Shown: piece after piece, positions 37,216 to 48,306 of the stretch
Layout of the letters: each line of letters opens with the position of its first letter
Numbering within the stretch: position 1 is the stretch's first letter
Assembly: GCA_951799425.1 (NCBI GenBank)
Contig: OX637410.1
Location: forward strand, 7,440,001-7,504,000
DNA length: 64,000 bases
Direction: 5' to 3'
From: Ilex aquifolium
Lineage: Eukaryota; Streptophyta; Magnoliopsida; Aquifoliales; Aquifoliaceae
Notes under the pieces: generated by a model
The model's input: only the letters and a program-made list of their open reading frames with translations
Databases searched by the model: none
Told to the model about the DNA's origin: nothing
Program-made: the position numbers and the translations under genes

Positions 37216-37360
37216 AAACCTACACCAAAAGGCAATGTCAGGTTGCTGGCAATAAGATAAAGAAGCCCACCTATTATGCCACGATATAGTGTTTGATCAA
37301 CATCTTTGCCTAGAGTGTCCTGACTTAACTTGGTGCTTGTACTCCAATTGGGTAAACATA
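37216..37360 (-). pseudogene. Ty1/copia pol fragment
   Basis: Read on the minus strand from about 37360 it gives STSTKLSQD, then GKDVDQTLYR and GGLLYLIAS, ending at 37216 against LTR C. These are the conserved residues between reverse transcriptase and RNase H of Ty1/copia elements. The fragment stops exactly at the LTR border, so element C probably inserted into a copia element whose remainder lies beyond the left end of the window. Confidence 0.75.
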
Positions 37361-37874
37361 AAGTGTGGTGGATCATCCCTTAAGATTATACACATGGGAT
37401 TAAGACACAACATAAAGAAGGTGAATAGGTTAATCCAATTTTAAGTTCGTACAAACACCAATTCTAACATACAACATCTTGATTACCAATTCAATGAATG
37501 ATTTTTCAATTAAGCAATTGATCCCCTTTTACAAAGGAAAAAACCCCATCATGTAGATTGATGTCATTAATATGTCAATTAAATGATTAACGCTCAATCT
37601 CCCATAATAATCCCAACCAAGGCAATGTTCACAAAAGCCTTTTTAATGGTTCAGTGATAAACAATCAAGCCATCAAATACATTGTGTGCGTGTGTGCTAG
37701 ATTACAAGTGTATAAGAAAATTAAAGTAAATATGAACACAATTAATTGATGATACGGAAACCTAATTGGGAAAAATCGAAGGGAACCGCTTGGGGTTCAC
37801 CAAAACTTAATCCATTAGCCCAAAGTCAGTTTATAAGTACTCGAGACTCATAGCTCAACCAATACCATGGTTAG
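37361..37874. other. Unclassified AT-rich sequence
   Basis: No protein motif, terminal repeat or RNA gene is recognisable. It could be more of the copia relic or unrelated host DNA. It ends at the TG start of LTR D. Confidence 0.5.
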
Positions 37875-39219
37875 TGATGAGCACGTAATATTGCATATTC
37901 AACGGCCTCATTACATGCATTTTAACTCAACTTTGCATTTAATTACTAAGAGTTAGTCAAATTTATGAATAATGTTGAAATCTTGATGTTGCAGGTAATT
38001 ATAGCGTAAATGATGGATTTCGGAACCCTGCAACTAAGGTGAATGAGTGGTGAAGAGATGGACATATTACATGAGGATTGAGAGGCTTTAAAGTGAAATA
38101 AATCAAGTAGGTAGTGGTATTTGGTATCATACGCACTGGTATCTAAGCCTACTTGAATTTTGGTACCGGCACCAGCACCATTTGGTATTGGTACCTCGGT
38201 ATTCCCCATTTTTTACCATGATCCACTTAAAATCTAAAAAAGTTTAAAACACGAAAGTTGTAGATATGCATGTCGTCTGTATTGTGTCAAAATTTCAGCT
38301 CAAAAGTTATGACAAATTTATGAAAACTGATCCTGAGATAGCATCTCATTTACGACCTACCTGTAGAACAAAACCAAAACCTACTGGTAGGTTTTGCGTA
38401 CTAGACAAAAACCTACCGGTAGGTTTTGCTGAAAAATGCCAGATTATGTAACTCATCCTCCACTTGCTTGGGGGGGCCCACCATTGCTTCTCCCACACAT
38501 TTCCTGACATTTTCTACATACAACCATGCCTAAAAGACTCTAGTTACTGAGTTTTGAGGATAGATGATGGAAAATGAAGAGAGAGGAGGGAGGCATGCTG
38601 GGTGCAGGTTATGCTTGCCCTAGCCTATCAAAAGCATCACCTCACTTCCCATTGATGGGAAGCCTGCACGCACAGGCTATGGGGAGCCTCATGGACGAAA
38701 ATGCAAGGGCTTTACACCATATATTCAGCATTCAAACAAGCTCCAAGGAAGAAGTCATAGTTTAGAGAGAGAAAGCTTAGATTTTTACATTTCTTCCATC
38801 CATTTCACTTGTAATCTTTCGTAAGAGCCTTGTAAGCTTCATTTATTGTTTGTAATGTCATTTATTTCAAGTACATTGCAAGTCTAAATACACCATTTAG
38901 ATTCTACCATTGTTGTAATAAGTTTTCTACATTTCAAGCTTTTAATATGGGTATTCAATGCACTTCTTCTTAGTTTAACTTTTTTTGCATTAATTTAAGT
39001 TTAAATCTTCATTGCTTTACAATGTCTATTTACTTCATTTATGTTCTTGCATTAAGTATGAGTAGGTAATCTTTAAGTTGGCTAATCCAAGGGAGAACTC
39101 CTATTGGGTATGCTAAATCAACTCTTTTTCATTCCTCCTCGTAGTGTACGATGATTTAGTTTGACTAGGTTGAGTGTGGACATGGTTGTAAGTTCTTGAT
39201 ACACCGTAAACTTGTCACT
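37875..39219 (+). mobile_element. LTR D (B family), 3' end missing
   Basis: It starts TGATGAGCAC and follows LTR B closely to about 39218, where the match stops at CTTGTCAC, roughly 500 bp short of the expected end. No purine tract precedes it, so it was a 5' or solo LTR. It abuts the truncated, oppositely oriented LTR of element E. Confidence 0.8.
38355..38428 (+). repeat. Palindrome cluster of LTR D (CCTACCGGTAGG type)
   Basis: It has one perfect unit, CCTACCGGTAGG, and two degenerate ones. LTR D is in the B family but carries the palindrome type of element C, so the motif type does not simply follow overall LTR similarity. Confidence 0.75.
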
Positions 39220-40199
39220 AGGGTTCAATGCAATAGATGGAAAAACGGATGTGTGGAATGAAATGTGTGGGTGCGTGTGAACAAAAGTGCTCCCCAAGCG
39301 CAGGGTTACTTTCGATTGTCGTGTTTTACTTGGAAATCGTATTCCAATGTCATATCCTCAGGGAAGGAGGTGAATCGTGTTGAAGGTGATTTTGGTGAAC
39401 AAAAGAAAAGTGTAAAAATCTTTGATGTTTGAGTTTGTGATAGAAAATGAAATGGAACAAATGTTGGCTAATCCGTAGATGTCATTCCAATGGGAATGCC
39501 AAATCAACTCGTGACCTTCCTCCAATAATGTCTAGATATTCGATTGATTCGTGGGAAGCGAGAGACTAAGATGGAGGTGAGGATCCAAGCATACCCCGTG
39601 ACAAGTCTACGGGATATCAAAGACTCACAACCACGTCCACACTCAACCCAGTCAAACCGAATCAACATACACTACGAGAAGGAATGAAAATAAGTTGAAA
39701 TAGCATACCCAAGAGGAGTTCTCCCTTCGATTAGCCAACTATAAGCTTAGCTACTCATATTTAAAGCAAGAACATAAATGTAATGGAGAGACATTGTAAA
39801 GAAATAAAGATTGGAATTTAGTTTAATGCAAGAAAACTTAAACTCAGACTAGAAACATTCAATACCCATTTTAAAACTTGAAAAGAAGAAAACTACTTGC
39901 AACAATGGTGAAAACCAAAAATGGAGAACTAAACTTGCAATGTGCTTGTAATAAATGACTTTAAAGACATTAAATGAAACTAACACAAGTCTTACAGAGG
40001 ATTACAAGTGAAATGGATGAATAGAATGTAAAAATCTAAGCTTTCTCTCTCTAACTATGTCTTCTACCTAGAGCTTCTCCATCTATAATGCAATACAGCT
40101 GAATAATACATAATGAATGAATACATTTTCGTCCATGGAGAACTCTTTTGGTGTGTTACAGGCCTTACATCAAAAGGGGGCTGATTGGATGCATTGGGT

Positions 40200-40220
40200 A
40201 GGCTAGGACAAGCCTAGCCT
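40200..40220 (-). other. Stem-loop in LTR E
   Basis: A perfect 8-bp stem (AGGCTAGG and CCTAGCCT) surrounds a 5-nt loop. It equals the loop in LTR G (45254-45276, 9-bp stem). Confidence 0.55.
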
Positions 40221-40399
40221 GCATCTCCCAGCTTTTCCTTTTCTCTCTCCTCCTCATAAATGCCCAAGCCTTCAAAGTCCAAGCATGGGTGATGGGAGGC
40301 CTATAGATGTGTAAGGGATGTCAAGGGACAAGTGGGAGAAGTGTAGGTGGGATCCCCAAATGGCAGAGCTTTAGTTGCAGGCTGTCGGGGCAATCTGGG

Positions 40400-40572
40400 C
40401 AAAACCTTCCAGAAGGTCGACACAAACCTTCCGGAAGGTTTGTGCAGGAACAGTTAAAATGGAAAACTAGTAAGTAAAACCTTCTGGAAGGTTCATTATA
40501 GTAGACAAAACCTTCCAGAAGGTTTTGGCAATGAAAAGGCAGACCAAGGAAAAACCTTCCATAAGGTTTTTA
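40400..40572 (-). repeat. Palindrome cluster of LTR E (CCTTCCGGAAGG type)
   Basis: Five units of AAACCTTCCGGAAGGTTT occur, one perfect and four with one or two changes (CCAGAAGG, CTGGAAGG, CATAAGG). Confidence 0.83.
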
Positions 40573-40814
40573 CCCAAACTGCATTTTTCTTGGTTTCTTC
40601 ACCCTCCAAGCCTTCCTTTAAGCTATCCCCTCATCTTCATTAACTTCTAACAATTCAATGGGGGCTTAACTTGAATCATTTACATCCTTTTACATACATG
40701 TACACAAAACTCCGATAAAGAGAAGATAAAGCACATTTCTCCCCAAAGTCACAACAAAAGTAAGTATAAAAGGGCACATTAACATACAAAATATGCAATG
40801 TTTTGTGCTAATCA

Positions 40815-40830
40815 CACCCCCTACCTTGAG
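40815..40830 (-). promoter_or_regulatory. Polypurine tract of element E
   Basis: In element sense CTCAAGGTAGGGGGTG abuts the LTR start. Confidence 0.75.
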
Positions 40831-41136
40831 CTTTGCTACTCCCTAGCAAACATTCACTTAAAAACCACAAGCTATAAACTAAAACAAAATCCTTCCATAC
40901 AATCAAAACATCCGAACACTCAAAATTCAAAAATCATATTGCAATTACATAAATAGCTTTGGGCAATGATAAAACAAAACGACTGTGGTATTTTATTAAT
41001 CGTTTCGAAAAGTTCTTTACAACGGGTTCAAGTTTCAAAACAAAACAGCCCAAAACCTAAGGACACTTCTACTAGGCCGATGAACTAACCCTACTGTACA
41101 TCCTAAAATCAAAAGAAACAAAGCACAAAAATCCTC

Positions 41137-42036
41137 TTAATCCTCCTCCTCATCGAAAGCATCCTCCCCCTCGGTCTCAGACTCCTTAGACTCAGACCCC
41201 TCGTCATCGTCGTCATCCACCTCAACATTTATGGAAGGCACAAGAGCTGAAGTCGACGGACCAGCTAGGGGCTGTAGAAGTCCTCCGGGGATGGGCTCAC
41301 CCGGGAATGTGTGCTGGAACAGTCGTGTCACCATGATCGACAGCCCATGCATGGTGGACTCCAGTGCCTCCATGCGCTGTGACTTAGTGCAGGCAGGAGC
41401 AGGTGCAGGTGGTGGAGGTGCTGACGAAGATGGTCCAGCTGCTGACGGCTCTAGCCTCGGAGCTCTAGGTCACTCTCCCCCAGTCCTGACAGCTCTTTTG
41501 TTAGTGCTTGAGGCCCCCAACCAACGTTGTTCCTTTGAACGTGGTCGGGTCGTCATAGGTGAGGGCCATATAGTCAGTGAGAGTTCTACCCCCGTCCACA
41601 TTGTGTGGGTAGACCGGGGTAGTCGGGGGAGGCCTCTCGTATCCCATCACAGTGGCAATTGTGTCGGGGGTCACCTCAATGTTTTTCCCCTAACATTGGT
41701 CCTCAATCTACCACCGTCCTCGCCAAACACATACAACTTCTTGTAAAATTCATGACACATTCCCAAATTGTATCTCTTAACCTCTTAAAACCACAGGTTC
41801 AACCCACGTGCTTCAATTACTCTCACAACCTCGTTGTTTGGTTCGAGATAGATTCTATCCACGTATGTCTCGCAAGTGACGCCTTTTTCCTCAATTCGTT
41901 GTCTATGTGTGTCATGCTTAGCCTTAGTCCTCCTCTCCTCACTTTCTTAGCCACTTGGGCCCTCTCCACTCCTCTTCCAGGAGCTAGAACCCGTAGGTGG
42001 AGGAGACACGGGGGTCGTCCTCTTCGTTCGGGCCAT
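41137..42036 (-). pseudogene. Third ORF of element E, broken and internally deleted
   Basis: It starts MARTKR at 42036 and carries GVTCE, NNEVV, HEFYKKL, NVRGK, TPVYPHN and GGLKH in order, with in-frame stops. Near 41507 the conserved middle is lost: the GLKH block is joined directly to the segment that follows PPETGAIG in A and C. The end is open as 41373-41137, with HGLSIMVTRLFQHTFPGEPIP and an Asp/Glu-rich tail. Element F inserted 5 bp upstream of the start codon, separating the ORF from its palindrome cassette (54721-54873). Confidence 0.8.
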
Positions 42037-42543
42037 GAGGGTGTAAACCCCCACAGGTTTATATTAATATAGTAATATAATTGTTTAGTAATTCTTATAT
42101 ATGTAATGATGAAAGAATGAACCATATAGATTGTAACCATATGAATAAATACTAGGGAGGAAAATTTATTGTGAAGTTTAAGTTTCAAAGGTGTTTAAGT
42201 TTGGGAAGGGTTGTTAGGTAAGTTTCTAAACATTTTTAGGCCAAAATAAGATTTCCATTTAATCCGGAAGATTGAGAAACCTTGGGAGAGGTAATATAGG
42301 GTGTATTAGAAGTTAGGAAGTATCCCGGAGTTGAAACACATTTTAGAAAGAATTCGGATGGGGAGGAATTTGACCCTACCTTGGTATTTTGGCTATAACT
42401 TTTTAATCCTAACTCCAATTTGCCTGAAGTTTGAACCTTAGAAACTATACTTCAAGGTCTACAAAAGTGTATTTCACAAAAAATTTCCAAATCGGCTTCT
42501 AAATAGGTCAAAATTGATCTGGAAGTTGCGGGTATACTGTCAC

Positions 42544-42667
42544 CCGCGTCCGGACGGGAATAGACACGCATCCGGACGCGAATGGCAGAAACTTGGATGC
42601 AAAAACACGCGTCCGGACAGCACAAAACACGCGTCCGGACAGCACAAAACACGCGTCCGGACGCGCC
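42544..42667 (+). repeat. Palindrome cluster of F 5' LTR (CGTCCGGACG type)
   Basis: Units with core GTCCGGAC, several extended to CGCGTCCGGACGCG or ACGCGTCCGGACAGC, occur five times, one of them as ATCCGGAC. The 3' LTR has three (52651-52733). Confidence 0.82.
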
Positions 42668-42898
42668 AAACCGAGGGCTTCATGACTCAGACGTGTTTTG
42701 GGTGTTTTCTCTTCCATTTGCACCCATTTCATCAATGCTAACCATAGAGAGGCTTAGAGAGGAAGGAAAGAAGGGAAAAAACAAGAAATTCAAGGGTTGA
42801 TTCAAGTGGGAAGGATCAAATCTTCTAGTTCTTACTTGGAATTTTGATTCAAGGTAGGGGTTTTCTTCCATTCTCTTGCATTGAGGCTAGGACATACA

Positions 42899-42904
42899 TA
42901 TATA
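42899..42904 (+). promoter_or_regulatory. Possible TATA box of F 5' LTR
   Basis: TATATA lies within CATATATATACATT, about 230 bp after the palindromes. It is also present in the 3' LTR near 52963-52972. The call rests on sequence alone. Confidence 0.3.
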
Positions 42905-43275
42905 TACATTCTTTTGACTCTAAATCTTATATACTTGGTATGAAATTGTTGATTCTTGATATTTATGCAAATGTGGTTATGTTTTAAACAATGTTATGGT
43001 GGAATCACCATTAAAACTCTTTTTCTTGGTCTCAAACCCTAGTTCTCAAGGGAAAGGGGTTTTTCTCTTAATTTTTCATTGATTCTTGAATTCAAAAACT
43101 TTAGTGCTTGAAATTGAACCATAAAATGATATTTATGAGGATCTCTTGTATATTTTCTCACATTGTCTCTATTGTACTACTTTATGAGAAATTTGGGGAT
43201 TTTTGGGAATGACTTGTTGTTTTGAGAAATTGTGGATATTGTATTTCTTGTATGGGTGTTTTGATGAACATGGGT

Positions 43276-43564
43276 GAGAGGTTCCTTGTAAGGATGCTCA
43301 TGCCAAAGAAACAATACCTTGAGGGTGAGAGGTTCCTTGTAAGGATGCTCATGCCAAAGAAACAAGAACTTGAGGGTGAGAGGTTCCTTGTAAGGATGCT
43401 CATGCCAAATAAACAATACCTTGAGGGTGAGAGGTTCCTTGTAAGGATGCTCATGCCAAAGAAACAAGAACTTGAGGGTGAGAGGTTCCTTGTAAGGATG
43501 CTCATGCCAAAGAAACAATACCTTGAGGGTGAGAGGTTCCTTGTAAGGATGCTCATGCCAAAGA
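43276..43564 (+). repeat. 51-bp minisatellite in F 5' LTR, about 5.7 copies
   Basis: The unit begins GAGAGGTTCCTTGTAAGG. At 51 bp (17 codons) it keeps frames open on both strands; one plus frame repeats ERFLVRMLMPKKQYLEG. Units alternate between QYLEG and QELEG versions. I treat the ORF as a by-product of a unit length divisible by three. Confidence 0.9.
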
Positions 43565-44099
43565 GAATAATATTATATCATGTGTGGATTATGGGTTACT
43601 TTTGGGAAATTGTATGGCTCCATGTTGGTAATTGGTTTCACCTTTCCTTTTTAACATTACTGTTGTTCGTAAACTAGAGATCTATTAAAATGTCCATGTT
43701 TTCCTTCAAAAGTTATATATGATATTTGCAAAATGAGACCGACTTGTTTTATATGTTTTCTAAGCCTTGTTCGAGTTGGGAGAATGTTGCTACAGAGCTT
43801 AGTGCTCACCCCCTACAAATAATATATTTTCAGATTATGGTTTGGAGGACGAGCTTAGAGTTGATGAGCCGGCACAATGGGAAGCTCCAATAGACGGGAA
43901 CGTGGATCCCGAGAGTGATGCTTAGAGCCACATGCTCTTAGATTCTACCTTAGGAAGTTTATTTTGAGACAATGTAATGTCTAATATTTTGGTTATTCCG
44001 CTGCAAACTCATAGTTGATTTTTGGGATGTAATTGTCCTATTTGGACATATTCTTTTGGGTGTACTGGCCATGGTTTAGCTTATTCTTTTGGGGATGAT

Positions 44100-45948
44100 T
44101 GATTGATTGGTAATTACGTCGTTCCTAACCTCGTAACATCACCCTCACCCTCAATGTGTGTATGTGGCTTATAATGATGGGGGAGTGTCACTCTCCCTCC
44201 GGATAATGGAAGAGATATAGGAGCAACAACAAATGTGAATGGAAATGTGGAATGAACAAAATATGTGGAATGAAATGCGGGTGTGAACAAAAGCGCTCCC
44301 CAATCGCAAGGAGTCTTTCGTTGTCGGTGTTTTACTTGGAAGAGTATTCCAAGGTCGTCTCCTCAGGGAAGAAAAGGGAGTTGTGTGAAAGTGATTTTGG
44401 TGAACAAAAGAGAAAAATGTAAAATCTTTGTTTGAGTTTTGTGGTTGTGTTTATGTATGGAAAATGCAAGAAAACAATGTTGGCTAATCCAAAGGAAGTC
44501 ACTCCAATAGGACTACCATTTCAACTCCAATCCCTCCTTAACTCCGATAGAGCATGAATGAACAATTGATTCGGGGGAAGCTAGGAATTAGGTTGGTGAT
44601 GATCTAAGAATAAAACGTGACAAGTCTACGGAATATCAAAGGCACCAATTCATCCACTCTCAACCCCGTCAAACCGAACCATTGGACTCTTAAGGGAGGG
44701 AGGAGAATGAGTTGAAATGGAATCCCCAAGAGAAATTTTCCTTTGGATTTACCAACTTAAATCTAACTACTCATGGTAAAATGAAAGACAAGCATAATAA
44801 TGTAAATGGATATAATGAAGACATGAAGCATGAAGCATGAAACTTAACTTAAAGCAAGAAATCGTAAACTAAGGAGAAAAATATTCAATACCCATTTTAA
44901 GCTTGAAAATGAAGAACTTGAGCAACAATGGTGAAATGTAAAATGGTGTATTGAAACTTGCAAAGTACTTGAAATAAATGAGATTAAAGACAATAAACAA
45001 AGCTTTAAACAAGTCTTACAATAGATTACATGGAAAAGGATGGAAGAAATGCAAAAACGAAATTACATTACACTATTCATCTTCTTCCTCCTTGGAGCTC
45101 TCTATCTCTACTCCTAAGCTTAGGTAGCCAACCCCCATACAATGTTTGTAATGCTGAATATATTGGTGTGTGGGAGACTGCCCATTTCGTGCATGAGGCT
45201 CCCCCCTAGCTGTGCAGGTCTCCCATTAATGGGAGGTTGAATGATGGCTTGCACAGGCTAGGACAAGCCTAGCCTGCAACTCCCCAGGCAGCCCACTTCC
45301 CTCTCTCTTTCATTAAATGCCTTGGCCTTTAAAGTCTTCCACTTTAGTGTAGGAGGCCTGCAAATGTGTAAGGAAATGTTGGGATAGGCGTGGGAGAAGT
45401 GTAGGTGGGACCCCCAAGCCTCAAAGTTGAGTTACAGGCTGTTTTCGTGACCAGAAGGTCCGGAGTACCGGTACTAGGTACCGGTACTGTTTTTCTGCAC
45501 TGGACCACCTTCGGTAGAATTGGCATAACTCTTGATCTAACCGTTGGATTGGGCTGAAATTTTGACACCAAACAGAAGACACCCATATCTACAACTTTCA
45601 TGTTTTGAACGTTTCTAAATTCTGATTAGATCATGGTCAAAATGGAGGAATTCCGAGGCAGTGTTTCCAATTTTTGCTGCAGCTGGTGCCCTTGTTCCCA
45701 AGCACCAATGCCTTCTTGATTTCTTCACTTTTAAGCCTCCAATTCTTCATGTATTGTGTCTATGCCTTCACCACACATCCATCATAGTTGCAAGGTTATA
45801 AAATACATGATTTAAGGTATAAAAAACATGCAACATCAAAATATCAACATTATTGACAATTTCGGCTAACTCTAAGTACTTAAATGCAAAAGTTGAGTTA
45901 AAATGCATGTAATAAGCCCTTCAAATATGCAATATTATGTGCTCATCA
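44100..45948 (-). mobile_element. Solo LTR G (B family) inside F 5' LTR
   Basis: It is 1849 bp, TGATTGATTGG to GTGCTCATCA on the plus strand, with duplication ATGAT at 44095-44099 and 45949-45953. The F 3' LTR shows the uninterrupted site GGGGATGATGATGTAG. No internal domain is present. Confidence 0.92.
45465..45487 (-). repeat. Palindrome pair of LTR G (GTACCGGTAC type)
   Basis: Two perfect GTACCGGTAC units are separated by three bases. Confidence 0.82.
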
Positions 45949-46078
45949 ATGATGATGTAGATATTATGGTTGATGGAATGAAATTTTCTTTAATTATGGA
46001 TCTTATTAGTTGTTCTCATGATGTGAATGGTTGTAAATAGTAATGCTGACCAAGGGGGATTTTGGGGCATTACAGATT

Positions 46079-46091
46079 TGGTATCAGAGCC
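46079..46091 (+). promoter_or_regulatory. Primer-binding site, initiator tRNA-Met type (element F)
   Basis: TGGTATCAGAGCC begins 4 nt after the 5' LTR end. It complements the 3' end of plant initiator tRNA-Met. Confidence 0.88.
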
Positions 46092-46245
46092 TAGGAATTA
46101 GGTCTTACATAGGAGTTGTAGGTTATGGATTACCACTAGTGAAGAAGGACTAGGTTGAAGAAACTTAGGCTTGAATTTATTTGAGGTTATATGTTTATCA
46201 AATAGGTGTGATTTGTTGTTTACTTAGGTTAGGGATTAATTATTT

Positions 46246-46777
46246 ATTCGAATTCGATGAGTTATCTCGCTACGCAATCGAGTTTGTGGCCACTGATGCA
46301 AAGAGGGTTAAACGTTTTGAACAAGGTTTGAGGCCTTCCATCCGCGAGAAGCTAGTTGCATTTTGAATTCAAGAATACAAGGATCAAGTGGAATGGGCGA
46401 ACTTACTGGAGAAAGACACAAAGGAGACCAAATGAAGACAAATTTTCGCTAGAGGAGGTCCCTTGAGAGCCAGTAGCAGCAACGGAGTCACACATAGGGC
46501 AACTCCGTACCACTGACCTGACCAAGCTTCGGGGCAAAGGAATCAAGCCGTTCGAGGAGCTGGGGTTACTCAGAATAGAACAGGCACTGACTCGCGTCAA
46601 TGCTTTGCATGTGGAGGGCTTGGGCACTTCAGAAATAACTGCCCATCGTTTCCACCAAAGACCAATCAAGCAGCAAAACAGGTAAATGCAAATAGGCCAC
46701 CACTACAGAAGCCACTACAACGGAGACCGTTAGCAGCTCTAGCCCCAGGCGGCGCCACTCAGGGGAGAGTATTTGCC
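46246..46777 (+). pseudogene. Element F: gag remnant with zinc knuckle
   Basis: Only the end of the capsid domain remains (ELSRYAIEF, KRFEQGLRPSIREKLV); the upstream ~200 residues expected in this lineage are missing right after the primer site. In-frame TGA codons occur near 46364, 46432 and 46518. A canonical CCHC knuckle [14 protein letters not shown] lies at 46601-46642, in the same frame as the protease that follows. Confidence 0.8.
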
Positions 46778-48306
46778 TTGACCCAACCGGAGGAAGATGC
46801 CTCCTATGCCGTTGTGGAAGGTATCGTTCTTCTCTACAATTCTTGGGCCCAAATTTTATTTGATCCCGGTGCGACTCATTCTTTTATATGTACTGCGTAT
46901 GCTATTAATTTGGGATTGGGTTTCAAGAAGCTAGAACATGCATTGAATGTTGACTTGCCTACGAGAGAACTATTGGGTACCAGCCGGGTCTGTAAGGGTT
47001 GCGTGCTTCGTATTGGGGAACACGAATTGATTGTGGATTTGGTTGCTCTAGATATGAAAGGGTATTACGTTATATTCGGGATGAACTTGTTGTCCGCTTT
47101 CCGGGCGGTAATGGATTGTTTCCGCAAACGGATTACATTTCAGTTACCAGGAGGGGTAGTTTTCAGTTTTATCAATGACCGAAGTTCTTCCCATCAATTT
47201 CCTACTACGGGTAGTAAATTCTTGAAAGCTAAGGCGGGGAGCCATTTGAGTTTCTTAGCTAGCTTGATGGGAGATGAACGGGATAAATTCCCTACGGACG
47301 TGGTGTTGATAGTATCGAATTTTCTGGATGTCTTCCTAGACGAATTACCAGGGTTACCTCCACAAAGAGAGATTAAGTTCAAGATTGATCTCTATCCGGG
47401 AACCGAACCCATATCCATTGCTCCCTACCGGATGGCACCTTTGGAGTTGAAGGAGCTGAGGAAGAAATTGGATCATTTGTTGGCGATTGGGTTTATCCGT
47501 TTAAGTATTTCACCTTGGGGAGCCCCGGTCCTCTTTGTGAAGAAAATGGATGAGACACTACGGTTGTGTACGAATTACCGGAGGTTGAATCAGGTTACTG
47601 TGAAGAATAAACACCCTTTGCCACGAATTGATAACTTATTTGATCAGTTGAAGGGATCGAAGTATTACTCCAAGATTGATCTTCGCACAAGGTATCATCA
47701 ATTGCGGATAAAGGAGGAAGATATTCCTAAGACTGCTTTCCGTACCCGGTATGGTCATTTCGAGTATACGGTGATGCCGTTAGGATTGACTAATGCTCCA
47801 GCAGCCTTCATGGATTTGATGCACAGGGTATTCCGGCCATATTTTGATCAGTTTGTCATTGTGTTTATTGATGACATCTTGATTTATTCACAGACCCAAG
47901 AGGAGCATGGACGTCATCTCTCGATTGTGTTACAAACATTGAGAGAGTATAAATTGTATGCGAAGATGAGTAAGTGCGAGTTTTGGATGAAGGAAGTGAA
48001 ATTCCTTGGTCATGTGGTGTCCAAACAAGGGGTAGCCGTTGATCCTGCAAAGATTGAGGTTGTGATGAAATGGGAACCACCGAAGAATGTGACGGAAGTA
48101 CGCAGTTTCTTGGGGTTAGCCGGCTATTATCGTAGGTTTGTGGAAGGGTTCTCAAAGCTTGCGATGTCGATGACTCGCCTCACAAGGAAGGGAGAAAAAT
48201 TCGTGTGGACTCAAGCGTGTGAGCTAGCCTTTCGCACCTTGAAGGAGAAGTTGACAACGGCGCCTATCCTCATTATACCGAGTAGTGGGGAAGGATACGA
48301 CGTCTA
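46778..48306 (+). pseudogene. Element F: protease and reverse transcriptase (open frame, cut by solo LTR H)
   Basis: About 510 residues are open. The protease has [10 protein letters not shown] near residues 28-37 and VIFGMNLLS further on. RT runs from [12 protein letters not shown] through [24 protein letters not shown] and [12 protein letters not shown] to the active site [10 protein letters not shown] (47860-47885), then [10 protein letters not shown]. One normally conserved position looks altered: CTNYRRLN, where related elements have an Asp (CIDYR). The frame runs into LTR H at 48307, in the first residues of RNase H. The tryptophan-rich joint [20 protein letters not shown] is normal. 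Confidence 0.9.

Larger units (their letters stand above)
39220..40814 (-). repeat. 3' LTR of element E, truncated at the outer end
   Basis: Starting TGATTAGC at 40814 in element sense, it aligns with LTRs C and B in reverse but lacks roughly the last 100-150 bp. It has a palindrome cluster (40400-40572), a stem-loop (40200-40220) and the dyad (39709-39729). Confidence 0.83.
42042..46074 (+). repeat. 5' LTR of element F, split by solo LTR G
   Basis: Without G and one target-site copy it is about 2179 bp, against 2186 bp for the 3' LTR. Differences include one 51-bp minisatellite unit and about 46 bp of the palindrome cluster. Confidence 0.92.

Noticed and set aside
37361-37874. Possible host gene exon next to the copia relic
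   Set aside because: No sustained frame, splice structure or recognisable protein motif.
37875-39219. LTR D as the 3' LTR of an element to its left
   Set aside because: No purine tract or internal domain precedes it.
43276-43564. CRISPR-like repeat array
   Set aside because: Direct tandem repeats without unique spacers, in a plant LTR.
43177-43677. 151-residue and 206-residue repetitive ORFs over the 51-bp minisatellite as a real repetitive protein
   Set aside because: The unit length is a multiple of three, which opens frames on both strands at once; there is no conserved start context or homologue, and the sequence is LTR.
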